Assembly (NCBI GenBank): GCA_003999685.1
Contig: CP021223.1
Span: 1,550,001-1,614,000, forward strand
Reading direction: 5' to 3'
Length of the DNA: 64,000 bases
Source: Taiwanofungus camphoratus
Lineage: Eukaryota; Basidiomycota; Agaricomycetes; Polyporales; Taiwanofungaceae
Each line of letters opens with the position of its first letter. Position 1 is the first letter of the stretch. Below the pieces are notes generated by a model that made no database searches, was not told the DNA's origin, and saw nothing but the letters and a program-made list of their open reading frames with translations. Shown in pieces: positions 23,570-39,755 of this stretch. The position numbers and the translations under genes are program-made.

Positions 23570-24687
23570 ATGGCATCGAATGTCATTGGCATGGTATGTG
23601 TGTCCTGAAGAGGTTCCAGAGCGGCACTTAGGAGAGTATTTCCAGAGCCTTTCCATCGACCAACCTCCTCAGGAGACTGTTCCATATCAACTCCAGAGTT
23701 TTGTGAGTAGTAGGTCGTTAGGACATCGCTTTTGGATTGACTTCGGTGCGCAGATCTCTTCCGCCGCATGGCAAGCTCGGCTACGGGCGGTCTTGCGCAA
23801 GGGAGGCCGCTACCTCAAACCTGGCTTTGATGCTGTCTGGGGAATCATTACATTCATGTATGTTATGTACCCCAATTTACATGCCAGACGCCTAAAGGTG
23901 AATCGCTATTTACACAGTGCCACATTTGCCGTTCCGATCGCATTGTACTTTGTGGCCTTGAACGTGCTGCCTCACAAGAACGAGGTTCGCGACGGCTTCG
24001 ACTTCTGGCCCTATGGCTGGGATGATGACGGCCGTTATTGGAAAGCCCGAGGAATCAGTATCGCGACCTTTTTCGGTGTGATTCTTCTGACATGGGGTCC
24101 AATGCTGGCCTGGAAGCTATACGTATGTAGTTTCTGTGGATGTACATACTGCGCTCAGCTGCACGTTCTCACACCTACCCAGGGCAAGTCGCAGGTCAAC
24201 AAGATGCTGAAGAAGTTCGAGGCGGAGGATCGAGCTGTGCGGGGCCCGGGAGCTGCCGTTCCGACGTACAGAATTAAGATGCCGGGCATATACTCTAGGC
24301 ATCTGGTATATAATTTTCTGTGGTCTTCATACGGACTCTGAGATCGCCCTTCCTCGCAGGATCTTACCATCACTATCCCAACGGTCTTGGGCTCCACCTC
24401 ATTCCAACCTGGTGCAGAATTGCCTCCCGTAGGTTTACCTCGTGTAAATACCTGTTCTAGCTCACTTAGACGGTCCCCATCAGTACGTTGTTAATCCACC
24501 CAGCGATCCTGCAGCAGCAGCCTTTGGTACCTACTATAGCCAAGGTCAAGGCCAACTCAACATGCCGATTCAAGGCGTGCCCTTGTACAACGAATTCGAT
24601 GAAAAGATTCCAGAATATTCGGGACCGACGCAGAACACTTATTCACCAGTGGATGAAAAACTGGGGTACGAGGATATCAAGGTATAA
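23570..24687 (+). CDS. Unrecognised multi-span membrane protein
   Basis: I do not recognise the family. Six inferred exons: 23570-23593, 23646-23702, 23754-24122, 24183-24305, 24360-24428 and 24484-24687. The product would start MASNVIGMSLSIDQ. Three or so hydrophobic segments are visible: FDAVWGIITFMYVMYP, SATFAVPIALYFVALNVLP and IATFFGVILLTWGPMLAWKL. A basic stretch (KSQVNKMLKKFEAEDRAVRG) and a long hydrophilic tail rich in Gln, Gly, Pro and Tyr (SQGQGQLNMPIQGV, PEYSGPTQNTYSP) follow and end GYEDIKV. This suggests a plasma-membrane or endomembrane protein with a cytosolic C-terminus. If the first intron is not spliced, an ATG at 23580 gives a different N-terminus in the same frame. The second intron is 51 nt and free of stops. 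The splice frames agree throughout, so a real gene is likely. Confidence 0.75.
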
Positions 24688-25062
24688 TCCCATCTCGACC
24701 CCCTGGACATGTACTTTGTAGAATTGTAGCGAACTGCCAGCTCTCATGTATCTTGTTGCCTGTTCCGATGTCCAGTGACCTGTGGTATCTGGTATGGATA
24801 GCTATTTTCAATACGTTTTCTCTGGAACCATCGATGTGGCGAATGGGGCGCTTCCCTAGCGTATTGAATTCTGTCCAGGACTATGCAGCTTCACTGGATG
24901 TAAATCTTCGATATAGGATCATGATGTCTGCCAGGACTGACAACAGCACTGCCCGACAATACAATGCTCTCCATCCATATGCTGAACCCTAAAATACAAG
25001 ATGACAGATACAGAAGTTAAAAATAAGCAGATCACACCAGTGTTCATGAAGGGTATGCCTCG
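24688..25062. other. Intergenic between convergent genes, about 375 bp, nothing seen
   Basis: This is shared 3' flank of the plus-strand membrane-protein gene and of FUN30 on the minus strand. No coding frame, repeat or strong structure was noticed. Confidence 0.5.
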
Positions 25063-28984
<3,922 letters not shown>

Positions 28985-31279
28985 AATACTCTGTTGTTTC
29001 TGAACCTTCTTGAACTTGAGCTGCTCTAACGCTGCTTTCTAATGTAAGAAAATGGAATACAGGGCATGACGGTGAGGAAACGAAGTAAGATCAAACTGAC
29101 GAGACAACTGACTCTAGTAGCAGCAGCGTCTTGTCTGAAAGACATTGCAAGAAGTGTTTGTATTCAAGAGGCTCAAGAGAGGCAGGTCACGGTAAACGAC
29201 TACAACCCGGGAGTGTGTGATACGGACGACAAGGCAAGGGAACTCTAATTATGTGGCCTACGTCGGAGAGTCAAACAATTGTGGCTGCAGCTCTCAGAGG
29301 CCCTCTGTTTGAGAGCGAACTTGGCCTAAAAGCTGTTAGGAATGCGTCTGGAGACAAGAGATATGCAGGAGGATGAAGGGACACATTGTCCCAAATGCAT
29401 GCCCCTCTCTAACACGTCGGAAGGAGGACACGAGCAAGTCGAGCAGGCAGACGAAGAGAGGTGGTAGACCATAACAATTTTATTGACGAGTAGTGCTAAC
29501 GTACAGGAGAAACTGTCGAAAGGACCAATATGCAAACCGGTTGGCAAGCCTTACACGAGCCTTCGCCATGAGCTGGTATCATTACAACGAACATCCGACA
29601 CTTGCTCAGGAGGCATGAACAAGGATGAGAAAGGTAATGAATATCGTGAGGCGATAATTCCAGTGAGACGTGCATGGAGGACACTGGAAAAGAGTATGAA
29701 CAGTTGAGATCAACCCGAAGCACATGCAGACGAAACATGAGCTTACGCTGTCTTCACACCCCTCACGAAAGAATAAAAGACAACGTACGTACCAGTGCAC
29801 GAACAACACATCACAGAGTGAGGTTCAACGGTAAGTTAAAAGTGTCCCGGCATAATGCTTCCCCATGTTAGTCGGGCGAACCTCAGAACTATAACGACCG
29901 GTGTCAATCTCATGAAGTAAGAATAACAAAACTTACATATGACAACAGAATGGAGCAACTTTCGGGCAGTACAGCTCATAAAGCCCGTAACTGATGCATC
30001 CAGATAGTATTCACTATCTCGACATCTTGTCGTTGTCAATGGGTCAGAACATAGGAACGCACCCGCCCCCTTCGGTTGAGCAGAAGAAAGTCCTGACCCA
30101 GAAAAACTCATGTGTCAACAGGTAGACGGGCAGTCATCCTAAACCGATACCTAATATCGCTCTGCCGGTGGTTCAAAAAGACAGTTGTTGCATACCACCT
30201 TCTCAATTCAGTCTCACGAATTGTTCGAATTTGCATTATGCTGGAGGGGCAAGGGTCAATGAAGGATGGGTCTGAGATGCAGAAAAATGTACTAGACAAC
30301 TCCTGACTGATATCCTATCGCGAGTAATGCGAGACGCCGAACCGTGAATCAAGAACCATTACAATGCTTACAAATAGGTAGAGTGGAACCCCATAAAAAC
30401 GATTATACTTCATGGGTGAGCCGAATGCATGTGAGCAAATCTGTCACTTGTCGTGCATTCTCACTGCTACCTTGCCCACGGTATTGGAGATTTCAATGGA
30501 GGACGACAGCTGGATGAGAATTGCTACCGAAACAGCTTCATGACGTGATTCTTGATTTCGAGCCAGCCGGTCCGATCTAGAGCTTGAAATTGAAAATTTT
30601 GGACAGCTAGCCAGTATGGAAAGGTTAGTGAATGAGAACTCATCAGAAAGCCTGTATCAACATTCAAATGAAGTGGGTTCGAGGCTTACCGGAATGTCCA
30701 CTTTGCATTAGAAGGTCTCACAAGCTTCTCAAACAGCAAGCTACGGCCATCTTACGACTTCGGATGACTGGAGCACTCGAAACCTCAATTGTAGAATCGA
30801 TTGAGGGGCGAAAAGACTCCATTGCAACGTTGATATCAATCTGTACCTTGCTTTCGATAGGAGTGTCATGCATGATTATATCAATGGGACGTGGCATGCC
30901 TCCCAAAGCAGTAAACAAATACTATAAGCTGAAAATTGGTGGGAGATGTGAATGGAACAAAGATGATGAAGACACACTTACGCATAGGCTACGATATGTG
31001 CTAGACCATGCTCAGTTAGGTACATTTCGCTAGAAGACAGATTACTAACATCTGAGCAGGGACTCGAAGAGCCCCAGGGGAGAAGATGGTGGTTGCAGAA
31101 AGAGCGGACGCACCCCGCGGTCTGCCGCGCTTCCAGCACTCCGCTTCACGGCCGCGTCCGAGTCTCGATTTGGCGAGCCGCGAAGGAGCCGATGGCGTCC
31201 GCACTGCGCAGCCTCTGAGGCCGCAGTACTCTGATCCTTCAAGAGTATTCCTGCTACAACCATCCCCACGAACATAACC
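28985..31279. other. Gene-poor 2.3 kb between FUN30 and the carrier gene
   Basis: No gene could be supported. The longest open frame is 30632-31033 on the plus strand (133 codons, no family recognised), overlapped by a 66-codon minus-strand frame. Minus-strand fragments near 29.33-29.81 kb are hydrophobic (for example NYRLTIFITFLILVHA) and GTACGT-like donors occur on both strands. A fast-evolving or decayed intron-rich gene is therefore possible but not demonstrable by reading alone. Confidence 0.4.
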
Positions 31280-32563
31280 ATGGGTGTATTCGACATCATT
31301 GTTTCTATGAGTCTATTGAGTCTCTCCATTGTAATATCTCTCCTCATTACTGTCCCGTTGACGGGTGCGCTCGTCCGGTTACGAGGTGAGCCCTCAAGTG
31401 TCTCTTCTACTTCGCCTTGCTTACGACCTTGTATATCCAGCAAACTACAATCCCAAGGGCCTCCAGCTAGATCCCGAGGGGAACTTTCAGCCGCATACCG
31501 GTCCCGTTGTGACCACATTTTTTGGTATGTTGAAACGAGTCAAACGCATCGAGGTAATTGTCTTTACGTACCTGCCTTCCTGTCCTTCACTCACGGCGTT
31601 ACATCCTCAGGGCTGGGCTGGGTTGTACAAGGGAATGAGTACGTGCAACTCCAGATCAGTTTCTTCAGCATTCTCATAAATTGATGCTCAGTGCCCACCC
31701 TAATGGGTAGTGTTGTACTCACTGTATTCGCCGTGACGGTTCTCGATGCCACCAATCCTACCTATCAGGGCAGGGTAAACCCTCCTGCTGCTGGGGTTCT
31801 AGGTACACTAGCCTTCAGTCTGTTCTCTATGCTCGTATCTCTCCCTGTTGCCATTATAACGTATCGGTATGTTTGTCCCACTCATTCCTAAATGTTTGGA
31901 TGCTGATTACTTCCTCAAGATCTATTACGACTCCATACAGACTGCCTTACGCCCGACCAATCTATTCTCTCCGCATCCTTCTTACTCCCACAGAGCGGCG
32001 CAGACCTTGGATACTTTACATGACACCCGGTCTACTCCTCGCCGAAGTTTTACACGTGGGCTTCACCGCACTAGTCCTACGCTTCGTCAGATCCCTTCTT
32101 TTGCCCGCCCCAAATTCGGGTGATTACAGTCTCAGCACGGTCAAGTTTGGTGTATATATAGCAATCGAGATCTTGAGTACGGCGTTCCTGTGCCCTCTAG
32201 AGGTCGTAGCAACCAAGCTAGCTATCCAACGTAATCACGCCGCCCCAGAATATAATTCTGTGGAGCAGGAAGCCGAGGATGATATTCTTGATGGAGAAGG
32301 ATATGCGGAGTACTCTGGTGTCGAGGAGGATGTTATTGGGTTAGTTTTGGTTTTGGTTTTAGTTTTAATGTCCATTTGGTCCTAATGAATTGGTTTCGTT
32401 CAGACTTCGGCATGAGAAAGATCCATATCTCGGTCTTGTTGATTGCGCAAAGAGGGTCATCGACGAAGAAGGCTGGAAGGCGCTCTATCGTGCTTGGTGG
32501 ATTACAATGTTGGGTGGCATCGCGAGTGCATTTGCTTCGGCAGCTCCGTACATGTCGCAGTGA
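31280..32563 (+). CDS. Mitochondrial carrier (SLC25)-like protein
   Basis: Six exons (31280-31385, 31441-31553, 31611-31638, 31692-31866, 31941-32339 and 32404-32563) total exactly 327 codons, so 326 residues, close to the usual ~300 of carriers. It starts MGVFDIIVSMSLLSLSIVIS. The first repeat has PLTGALVRLRANYNPKGLQL and VKRIEGWAGLYKGMMPTLMG, a degenerate carrier signature. A later repeat has CPLEVVATKLAIQRN, a clear PX[DE] signature, then AKRVIDEEGWKALYRAWWIT, the EGW...LYRG-type matrix helix. Carriers exchange metabolites across the mitochondrial inner membrane; the substrate cannot be read. The weak first signature suggests a divergent member, such as an outer-membrane or Ugo1-like form. 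The fifth intron (32340-32403) starts with a run of GTTTTG-like units. Confidence 0.85.
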
Positions 32564-35500
32564 GATAGGGCGAGTCAGATGGTCCTGTGAAGTTAATCTG
32601 TGCACTTGGGGAGGACGGTGCCCAGACGGCATGTCCCAATAGTTGTGGTAAAATCATATTAACTGTATTTAAGGACAGTCTACTACTTGTCGAACAACGG
32701 GCACGGGCGTGTGTAATCGATCTGACGTTTATTGACCTGTTATGCAGAAGATCGCACATATCTACGGTCGGGATTTCACGGCACTCAGTGAAATTGCGAT
32801 GTTGACAAAAACCTTTGGCCGATCTTTCACTCTTCAACGTCTCAACGTTCAACCCCGACGTCGCGCCGATCCGGACTATGTACTGTAGGTGGCACATGGG
32901 GAGACATGGACCTCATGGAGATGATTGCTCATCAGTGAGATCGGTGAGTTTACCTATCGTATCGTCGCCGCCTCAATGAACCCGCGAAGTTCCCTGACTC
33001 GACTGAGAACTAGACTTGAACGTTGAAATGTGAGTTTTTTGAGTTCGTTGCTTCATTACTGAGCAGAACTTGTGGACGCTCAGCTTACAGGTCCTGCCAG
33101 TGGAAACTGCCAGATCCTCAGTATCATGACTTGACTAAGTGAGCAATTTCCATCGAGATTTGCACCGGCGGCAGAGTTTGGCTATCCTGATTTTTTGGTG
33201 AACGCTGTTGCCTCGTGATCATCGGCAAAAGGCAACGATTGGCGTGTCTATTTTGCCAGGTTATCCATGCAACATATCTATCAGTGAGGAATGAGGCAGT
33301 GGGGACAAAATGAGCTTTGGGAGGGCCCGGATACAACTGCTGGTACTGCCAGCTGTCCAATCACGTTAAATCTACTTCGTCGTCTGTTCGTCAACGGTCA
33401 TTAGCCTATGGCACTCGCTGTTCGAATAGAGCCGTCGCCTCCAAGTATTATTGACGTTCCGAGGCGCTTTGGCCTTAGGTCCCGTCTGGTCGACATGTGA
33501 GCATAGGCGCTCTGCATCGTGTAATCAACAGATTGCTGGACGTCCAACAAAGACTTCGGCCGCTCGCCAGAACGTTCCTATGTTCTTGTTCTCGCATTTG
33601 TTTTGACAGAACTCCAGGCTGGGCCGATGACGTGGAAGTGCCAAGCTTTTCGTTTATCGTTAGGGCACGCGAGTGCCACACCGCCATTTCGTAAAACTCT
33701 GCTTATTCACTGACTACAAGAACGGATAGAATAGCTCCTTTGGAGGTGCTGTCAGGTCAAGGACGCTACAACCCGCGGTATCTGTCTCGACAATCTCAGA
33801 CTATCGAACAACCCTCCGTCCGCTTTACATCTTGCAATTGACCAGAGTCATGTGCCTGTGCCTTCCATTCTGCGGATGACAATAAGCATGTAGTACATAG
33901 CAGCATCTCTTTCCTCTTGGATGCGCTATCTGCCATCAAGGGGTGCTGCACACTGGTCGTGACGACTGATCTCCTGTATGTGCCTGAATCAATTGAGGGT
34001 GATGGAGTGGACACTGATTTCGGTAGATTGAACATAGATACGACGTGATGTGGACGCGCAGATATAGTCGAGTTGTTGATCCACGTATCTGCATCTGACA
34101 CCCATTGGAAAGGTCTGTGAGTTGTCCATCGTCAGACATTTGTTATGGTGTTCTAACCGTCTTCGGGTTGATCGCTTCAGAGATAGGGCCATGGAGGGTA
34201 CTCTGAGTCCGCCGCTCAACCTTCCGTTTATCATGGCCAAGTAGTCATGATATTGTTCATCTCTCGACCGTTACCTGGACTTTGGTACGTGATACACAGC
34301 CTGTCAACGTTTATCATAGGGGAGGTAGAAATAATGGCGCAATCCGTGCTATCAAACATCCGAATCATGACAGGTCGCTTCAAACGCATCACACGCTTCT
34401 GTCCCCTTTTTATCATCAACGCGAAGCTCTGCACCACTCCCCCGAACTAACAGCAAAGGACGGCTTTATTGCCCGCCAGGGCTTGTCGTCTCCAGTTATC
34501 CGTTCTGCGTGTTCGGCCATGTCCGGCATTCAATAGCTTCGATGCTTACACTACTTGGCCGAGACATAGTCTCCCTTCGATGAGCACGTCAGGAATCTTG
34601 GCCTTTACCAGCGGCTTCTCTGTACCGCGTGGAACCGTGGAGTCGAATAGAATTGAAACGGCCTTCCTCTCAGCCTGCACTGTTGTCCGGCTTTGCGCGG
34701 TGCCGCATGGCGAGGAGCGCCTCCATGTGAAGCTCATGGAAAGTGATCGTGGCATCGCATGACCTCTGACAACAATCTATGCAAAGATGAGCAGGATTGC
34801 ATTCGGAGGGATTTCTCGTTACAGAGCACAGTGTATGGCTGCATTCCGGAACACGGCGATGAGAAGTATCGACTGGATATGTGCAAAACAGATCTCAGAT
34901 CGCATCTCACCCACCTTGTGAGATAAGAGCCTATCGGTAAGAGCCTATCCTTCACTTTTATTTCTTTTGGATGGACTGAACCCTATGTAGTAGATCATTG
35001 TCTTGAGAGGTGGAGAACAAAATCAGTCTGACCTTATTTCATGGTTGAACAGTATCACATCGTAACAATGGTAAGGACCGGAGTCACCGATAGAGGCCTT
35101 GGTTTCCAGTTCTGCTAACTATTGACATAGCAGGTATTGTGGTGAATATGATACCTAGTGTACTCGGCATAATGCGGACACTCTGCAGTATCTACGCGGG
35201 GTCTCCTCACTTGCTGGCGCAGGGGTGGATCATCGGGCACCGAAGGGCCGGCCAGCGATAGAAACGTGTTCTCGATCCTCGCCGATGACCGAGAACCCAA
35301 TAGTCACCTTCTGCAAGGATTTTCTTCCCGTTTGTGGGATCCTGTTGTTGTGCGAGGACCCCCGAAGATTTTTTTGAGCGTCTTGGCCTAGCATTACGTG
35401 GAAAAATTCCATCCAGCAATTTCTCAGCTACTGCCCGAGTACCATGGTCAAGTACAGTAGCATCATCTCAATTTCACAAGTAATCAACAAGACATACAGT

Positions 35501-38307
35501 TGGGGGGCAGCAGCATGAAGGTACGTACATCACTGATAAGTGTCATACATAATAATCTTCATATGGAATACTCGTGTGTTGGTGCTGCTAGAAATCAAGG
35601 ACAGGGTCAGTATTTTGTCTTGCATCGGGAAAAGTGGAAATTGCTGATCACCTGCCTGTCTGAAGTCTCTGACTGAGATATACTCTTTTGGCTCCCACAT
35701 GAGCACACCTTAATGATTTTCTTAGTGCTACTGCAAAAATATTTTTATATGCTATTGAAACAATTGGTACCAGTTCTACCATACTATGTGCCCAGGAAGA
35801 TGTGCAGTGTGAGACTGAAAGTGCAGGCTCTAAGAGATCTGAGCACTGGAAACCCAAAAAATTTGAAGTTCTGACCAGCTGATCACTTCTGAGGCCTCTG
35901 GAATTACTGACAGCAGCTCAAGTCAAGAGGTTCGAGATGTGTGATCTCTCTCATGTAGCTGCTGTGGTGTAGTGCTAATTGAAATGTACTGCTATGCAAG
36001 GTTAGAAAGTCGGGTAGCATGTGTTCGTTCGTTGCAGCATTAGTAAGAATCAATGACAAAGTATTAGAGCGATCGTGCGCCACGATTGGCCTTGCGTCCT
36101 CAGAATGTATTCCTCTACAGCGCGGTAGACACGTCGCAGTCCAGCGCAATAAATACTCTCCCTCACAATCTAGGACTTCCTTCACACATCCAAATATGCA
36201 GTTCCTGTGTACCCATTAGGATACCGAACTGTCGGTGCGTTGACCGCAAAACAAACATCCCGATTGCCTGATTGCCATGCCGCGAGGCGCGAGTCCTCAA
36301 GTTCGTGGTTTAAGATCATTCTCACACTGTCGGTCTCGAGATGAAATGGCCGACCTAGCCAATACACAGCACGGCACGGTGATGGGCGTTTTTTTCTGCT
36401 TTTCACTATTCGCAATATACGGCAGCATGAAGTTTCCGGATGTTATTGCGAGCTGGACCAACGAATTTCATCTCGCCTCGGCGTCCCAGAACCCATGACG
36501 CACAGAAAAAACGCGTCCGTAGCCTGTCACTTCGTGAGTCTGGTCTGGCCTCGCTATGACACCCGTTCCGAGCCTACCGGTGACGCTGACATTGTTGTGA
36601 ACAGACGCTCAGAAGCCTCGGAGAGTGGCCCAGCTTCGATAGACATCCGACGTCGCATCAACATTGATTCGATATGTGAGTAGTGTTAACGTTTTCTGCA
36701 GCCAAAGGTCACATAAAGCGCTCCATGCAAACAAAGATATCCACGATCAATAGCATTCGTGAGGTTCCTAGGTCACGGCACGCAATCCGCTAACGGGACG
36801 TACCTGTATGCCCTGGCGCCAAGTAGATTCTTGTTGCTTGCGGGAGCTCATTGTAGACCAGATCGACAAGGTAGGAGAGCTCGCTCCTAAATCCGTTCGC
36901 ACATGACCAACGATCACGATTCTCATACCGAAGATTATACAGCAAAGACGCTTGAACACACCGCCAACCTCCTACTAGAAGCTTGAACGTACGGTACCCA
37001 CCCCGGTCCAAGCCCCGAATAATTATGTATTCGTCTCCCAAGAGACTTGGCGCGATCACGATGTCGAACGAAGCGTGCACCGGCTCAGACGTCTGCTTCC
37101 TCGGCTCAGCGCTCCTTCGATTATTTCGTGCCTCGAGAGCTGCATGCGTACTGCACCCCCAAAGCGGGCCGCTCAAGTTTGCCAAGGCCAGATGAGGTGT
37201 TGCTTATCTGATAAGATGTAGAAGGGCGGCTTGGACAAAAAGCACTGCTTCGACCATGCTAAGGGGTCATCTCGGACATTGCTCACAATGAAGAAATTAA
37301 TATCGAATGTTTGAAGGACGCGAAAGTGCGCATCAATGAAGATCGCTATCTGGCAGATTTTGCCCATCTTCGAGTCGAGTACTGCTCGCTCATGCCTGCT
37401 GTGCATAGATTTGCCCGCTGCGGGCGACATGTGGATCCTCATCGCACGCAGCCGCAAGCCACATGGCAGAGCACTGTTATAAATCGCGCGTCTCACGCGA
37501 GATATGCTCAGCAAATGTGAATGTATAGTGACGAATGCTGATCTGTCCACAAATCCTAAATATATTTACAAGTCACGGAGTGCAAATTCTAAATTCATAT
37601 TGCCCAAGAGCAGCCAATAGTCTTGACTATATTGTAACGCACGGCAGACATGAGGATACATGCTTATTTAATGCGACTTGAAAACATATCTAGGATTCGC
37701 TGAGAGATAATAAGTGTGCGGGCAGACATTGCTATCGAACGGTGTCGAGGGGCTTGCTATCCGGCATCGACCGCCTTGGCCGCTGAGTTGGGCCATACGC
37801 AGGTTCACCGAGAAAATTCGTTCCGACGGGAAATCAGACGCGTTCAAGTGTTGTGACAGCGTTTCTCTTCTTGTCTTGGCGCCGTGCCATCGGTAGACCT
37901 GCCATTGACAGGAAAATGTTCCGACTCTCATCAAGTTCTATTCGATGGCCCGCTGCCAGAAGTTGCTGATGGTCGATGCCTTTGAGGCGCCCCTCCTGCT
38001 CTCACGCTGCTTGCGCGACATATTCGTTCCGCTATCAGAATTGAATCGTGGTGTGCGTGCACCATTGCCAGTGTCATAGGCTTTCTGTACCTGGGCGTGT
38101 ACGTGAGGACGATCTTCCCTTGTCAGTCCCGAATGTCATGGTCGGAGATGCTTCCTTTTATGTCCCCCCGTGAACGCCAAGATAAATAGAATACTCAGCG
38201 GGAGTACATAGCACTGCCCTTTTTCTTCCTCGGCTTGGCATACCCATTTCATGATGTCAGTATCTAGTGACTCCGCACCCAGAACAAAGAGAAGTGCCCC
38301 AGAGACC
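32564..38307. other. Gene desert, 5.7 kb
   Basis: No gene can be supported on either strand. Open frames are short and mutually overlapping; the longest is 131 codons, minus, 36790-37185, with no recognisable motif. Another minus frame at 35207-35419 is basic but has no clear start context. The sequence differs from the intergenic gaps of 0.2-0.6 kb elsewhere and may be heavily decayed repeats or regulatory DNA of the adjacent Zn2Cys6 gene. No terminal repeats were identified by eye. Confidence 0.5.
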
Positions 38308-39755
38308 ATGAAGATCACCCCCGAGGATGATCATAGACGTACGTCCTCGTGTTGTCTCCCGTACAACGTGTCTCAGCAGCTCCACGGACAGGAAAGCGGC
38401 GCAATCGTACTACTCAATCATGCCTGAATTGTCATACGTCCAAGCGAATGGTAACCAGGATCTCTGCAGAGATTCGCCCGTGTCTAATCTGTTCCGAGTC
38501 AAGTGCGATCGCAAACGACCCTGCGGGAGATGTATACAATTGGGTTTGGTGACTATTCTCGAGGATTGTCGAAAGCCAGCCTTCTGATTTTCGATTATAG
38601 ACGGGTCTTTGTGTCTACGAGGTCGATGATCCGAAGCGAAGGTAGCTTTTGGCATTTGAGCTCGTTAATTTCAACGACTGAAGCGGGGAAACTTAGCAAC
38701 GACTCTGAGGACGAGAAATCAAGACTTCAGAAACGAGTGGCCGAACTAGAGAGTGTCATTCGCGAGGTAATTCGTTGTCATTGCTGAGAAGTCGTGACTA
38801 AATATTTTATAGTTAAAGAACAAACCACATCCCCGGTGGGTTCACCTCGAATCAATCACTCATGACAGTCCAACCCCAGGAGACAAGACCCAAGCAGAGG
38901 CGCTTGTGAAAGATACCCAGCCTCAGCACGGATCCCCCAAACCTGATAGCCGCAACCCTCGTGGCAGCACATCAAACCACTTGGCAGCCACAAATGCAGC
39001 CTCTTCCCGCTTGTCCCCCAGTCCTTCCGTCCCAGAAAGTCCCTCACCGATCGACACGCCTTCTCCACAGTCCTTCGTTGACATGCAATTTCCGGCGACC
39101 TTAGAACAAGCTGGTGTCGAGCCAGATTTTGATCTAGCTGCAGTATTCTCTGCGTACCAGACAGAACAAATGGGAATGCATAGCAGCTTGTTTGCAGATA
39201 CATTCAATCTTCCCACTCACACCAATGGTGCTTGTAATGACAGCTTTCATGCTGACCATTGTGGTTGCTTGAATGATCCTGCCAACTACAATGTCATCCT
39301 CGAGTTATCACTGCGCCTTCGTAAAGCAGCCGATATACTCGGACGTTCTTTTAAACACGGATCGAGCGCAAGCAGCTGCGCACTGAATAGGCGTATTGTG
39401 GAACTCGACAGATTTACTACGTGAGCTCTACAGTGACTGGACGTGGTCCTATTACTTAGTGGAGCACATCAGGACTGCACTAGGGAACATCCACGCTCTC
39501 CCAGAGTCGTTCTCGTCATATTCCGGCCCCGATTGCCTGCCAATCCCAACCGCGTCACTGCTGGGCATGTCGGCAAATGCGTCATTGCCCAGTAATTTCT
39601 ACGAGACAACTGCTGCAGCGGCTCCGGCATCGGGTCCGACGCTGTCCCCCCTCTCGTTGCAGACTCTGCGTACATGCGATCTTGAAATGTCCACGGCGTA
39701 TCCCAGTCCTCCTTGGGAAGATTCGTTCATGTCGTGGGCGCCACGACGGCACTAA
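38308..39755 (+). CDS. Zn2Cys6 transcription factor
   Basis: Exons 38308-38338, 38377-38450, 38504-38548 and 38601-38641 assemble the zinc cluster. RTGKRRNRTTQSCLNCHTSK runs into RMCDRKRPCGRCIQLGLTGL and C, with spacing CX2C-X6-C-X5-C-X2-C-X8-C. A short coiled coil (DEKSRLQKRVAELESVIREL) then leads into KNKPHPRWVHLES, a Ser/Pro-rich linker, a Cys/His-containing segment (FHADHCGCLNDPANYNV) and LSLRLRKAADILGRS. The last exon reads ALGNIHALPESFSSYSG through to the stop at 39755. The protein is a sequence-specific DNA-binding regulator; its targets are unknown and no adjacent pathway genes suggest one. At about 370 residues it lacks the large Fungal_trans domain, so it is a short-form factor. It lies alone between two gene deserts. 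Confidence 0.85.

Noticed and set aside
30674-30684. GGTTCGAGGCT, resembling a tRNA B box
   Set aside because: No A box at the proper distance upstream and no foldable acceptor stem.
31045-31518. 157-codon minus-strand frame
   Set aside because: Antisense to the first exons of the carrier gene, whose frames and splice sites are consistent.
36790-37185. 131-codon minus-strand frame
   Set aside because: No motif, and the surroundings look non-coding; the length is compatible with chance over 5.7 kb.
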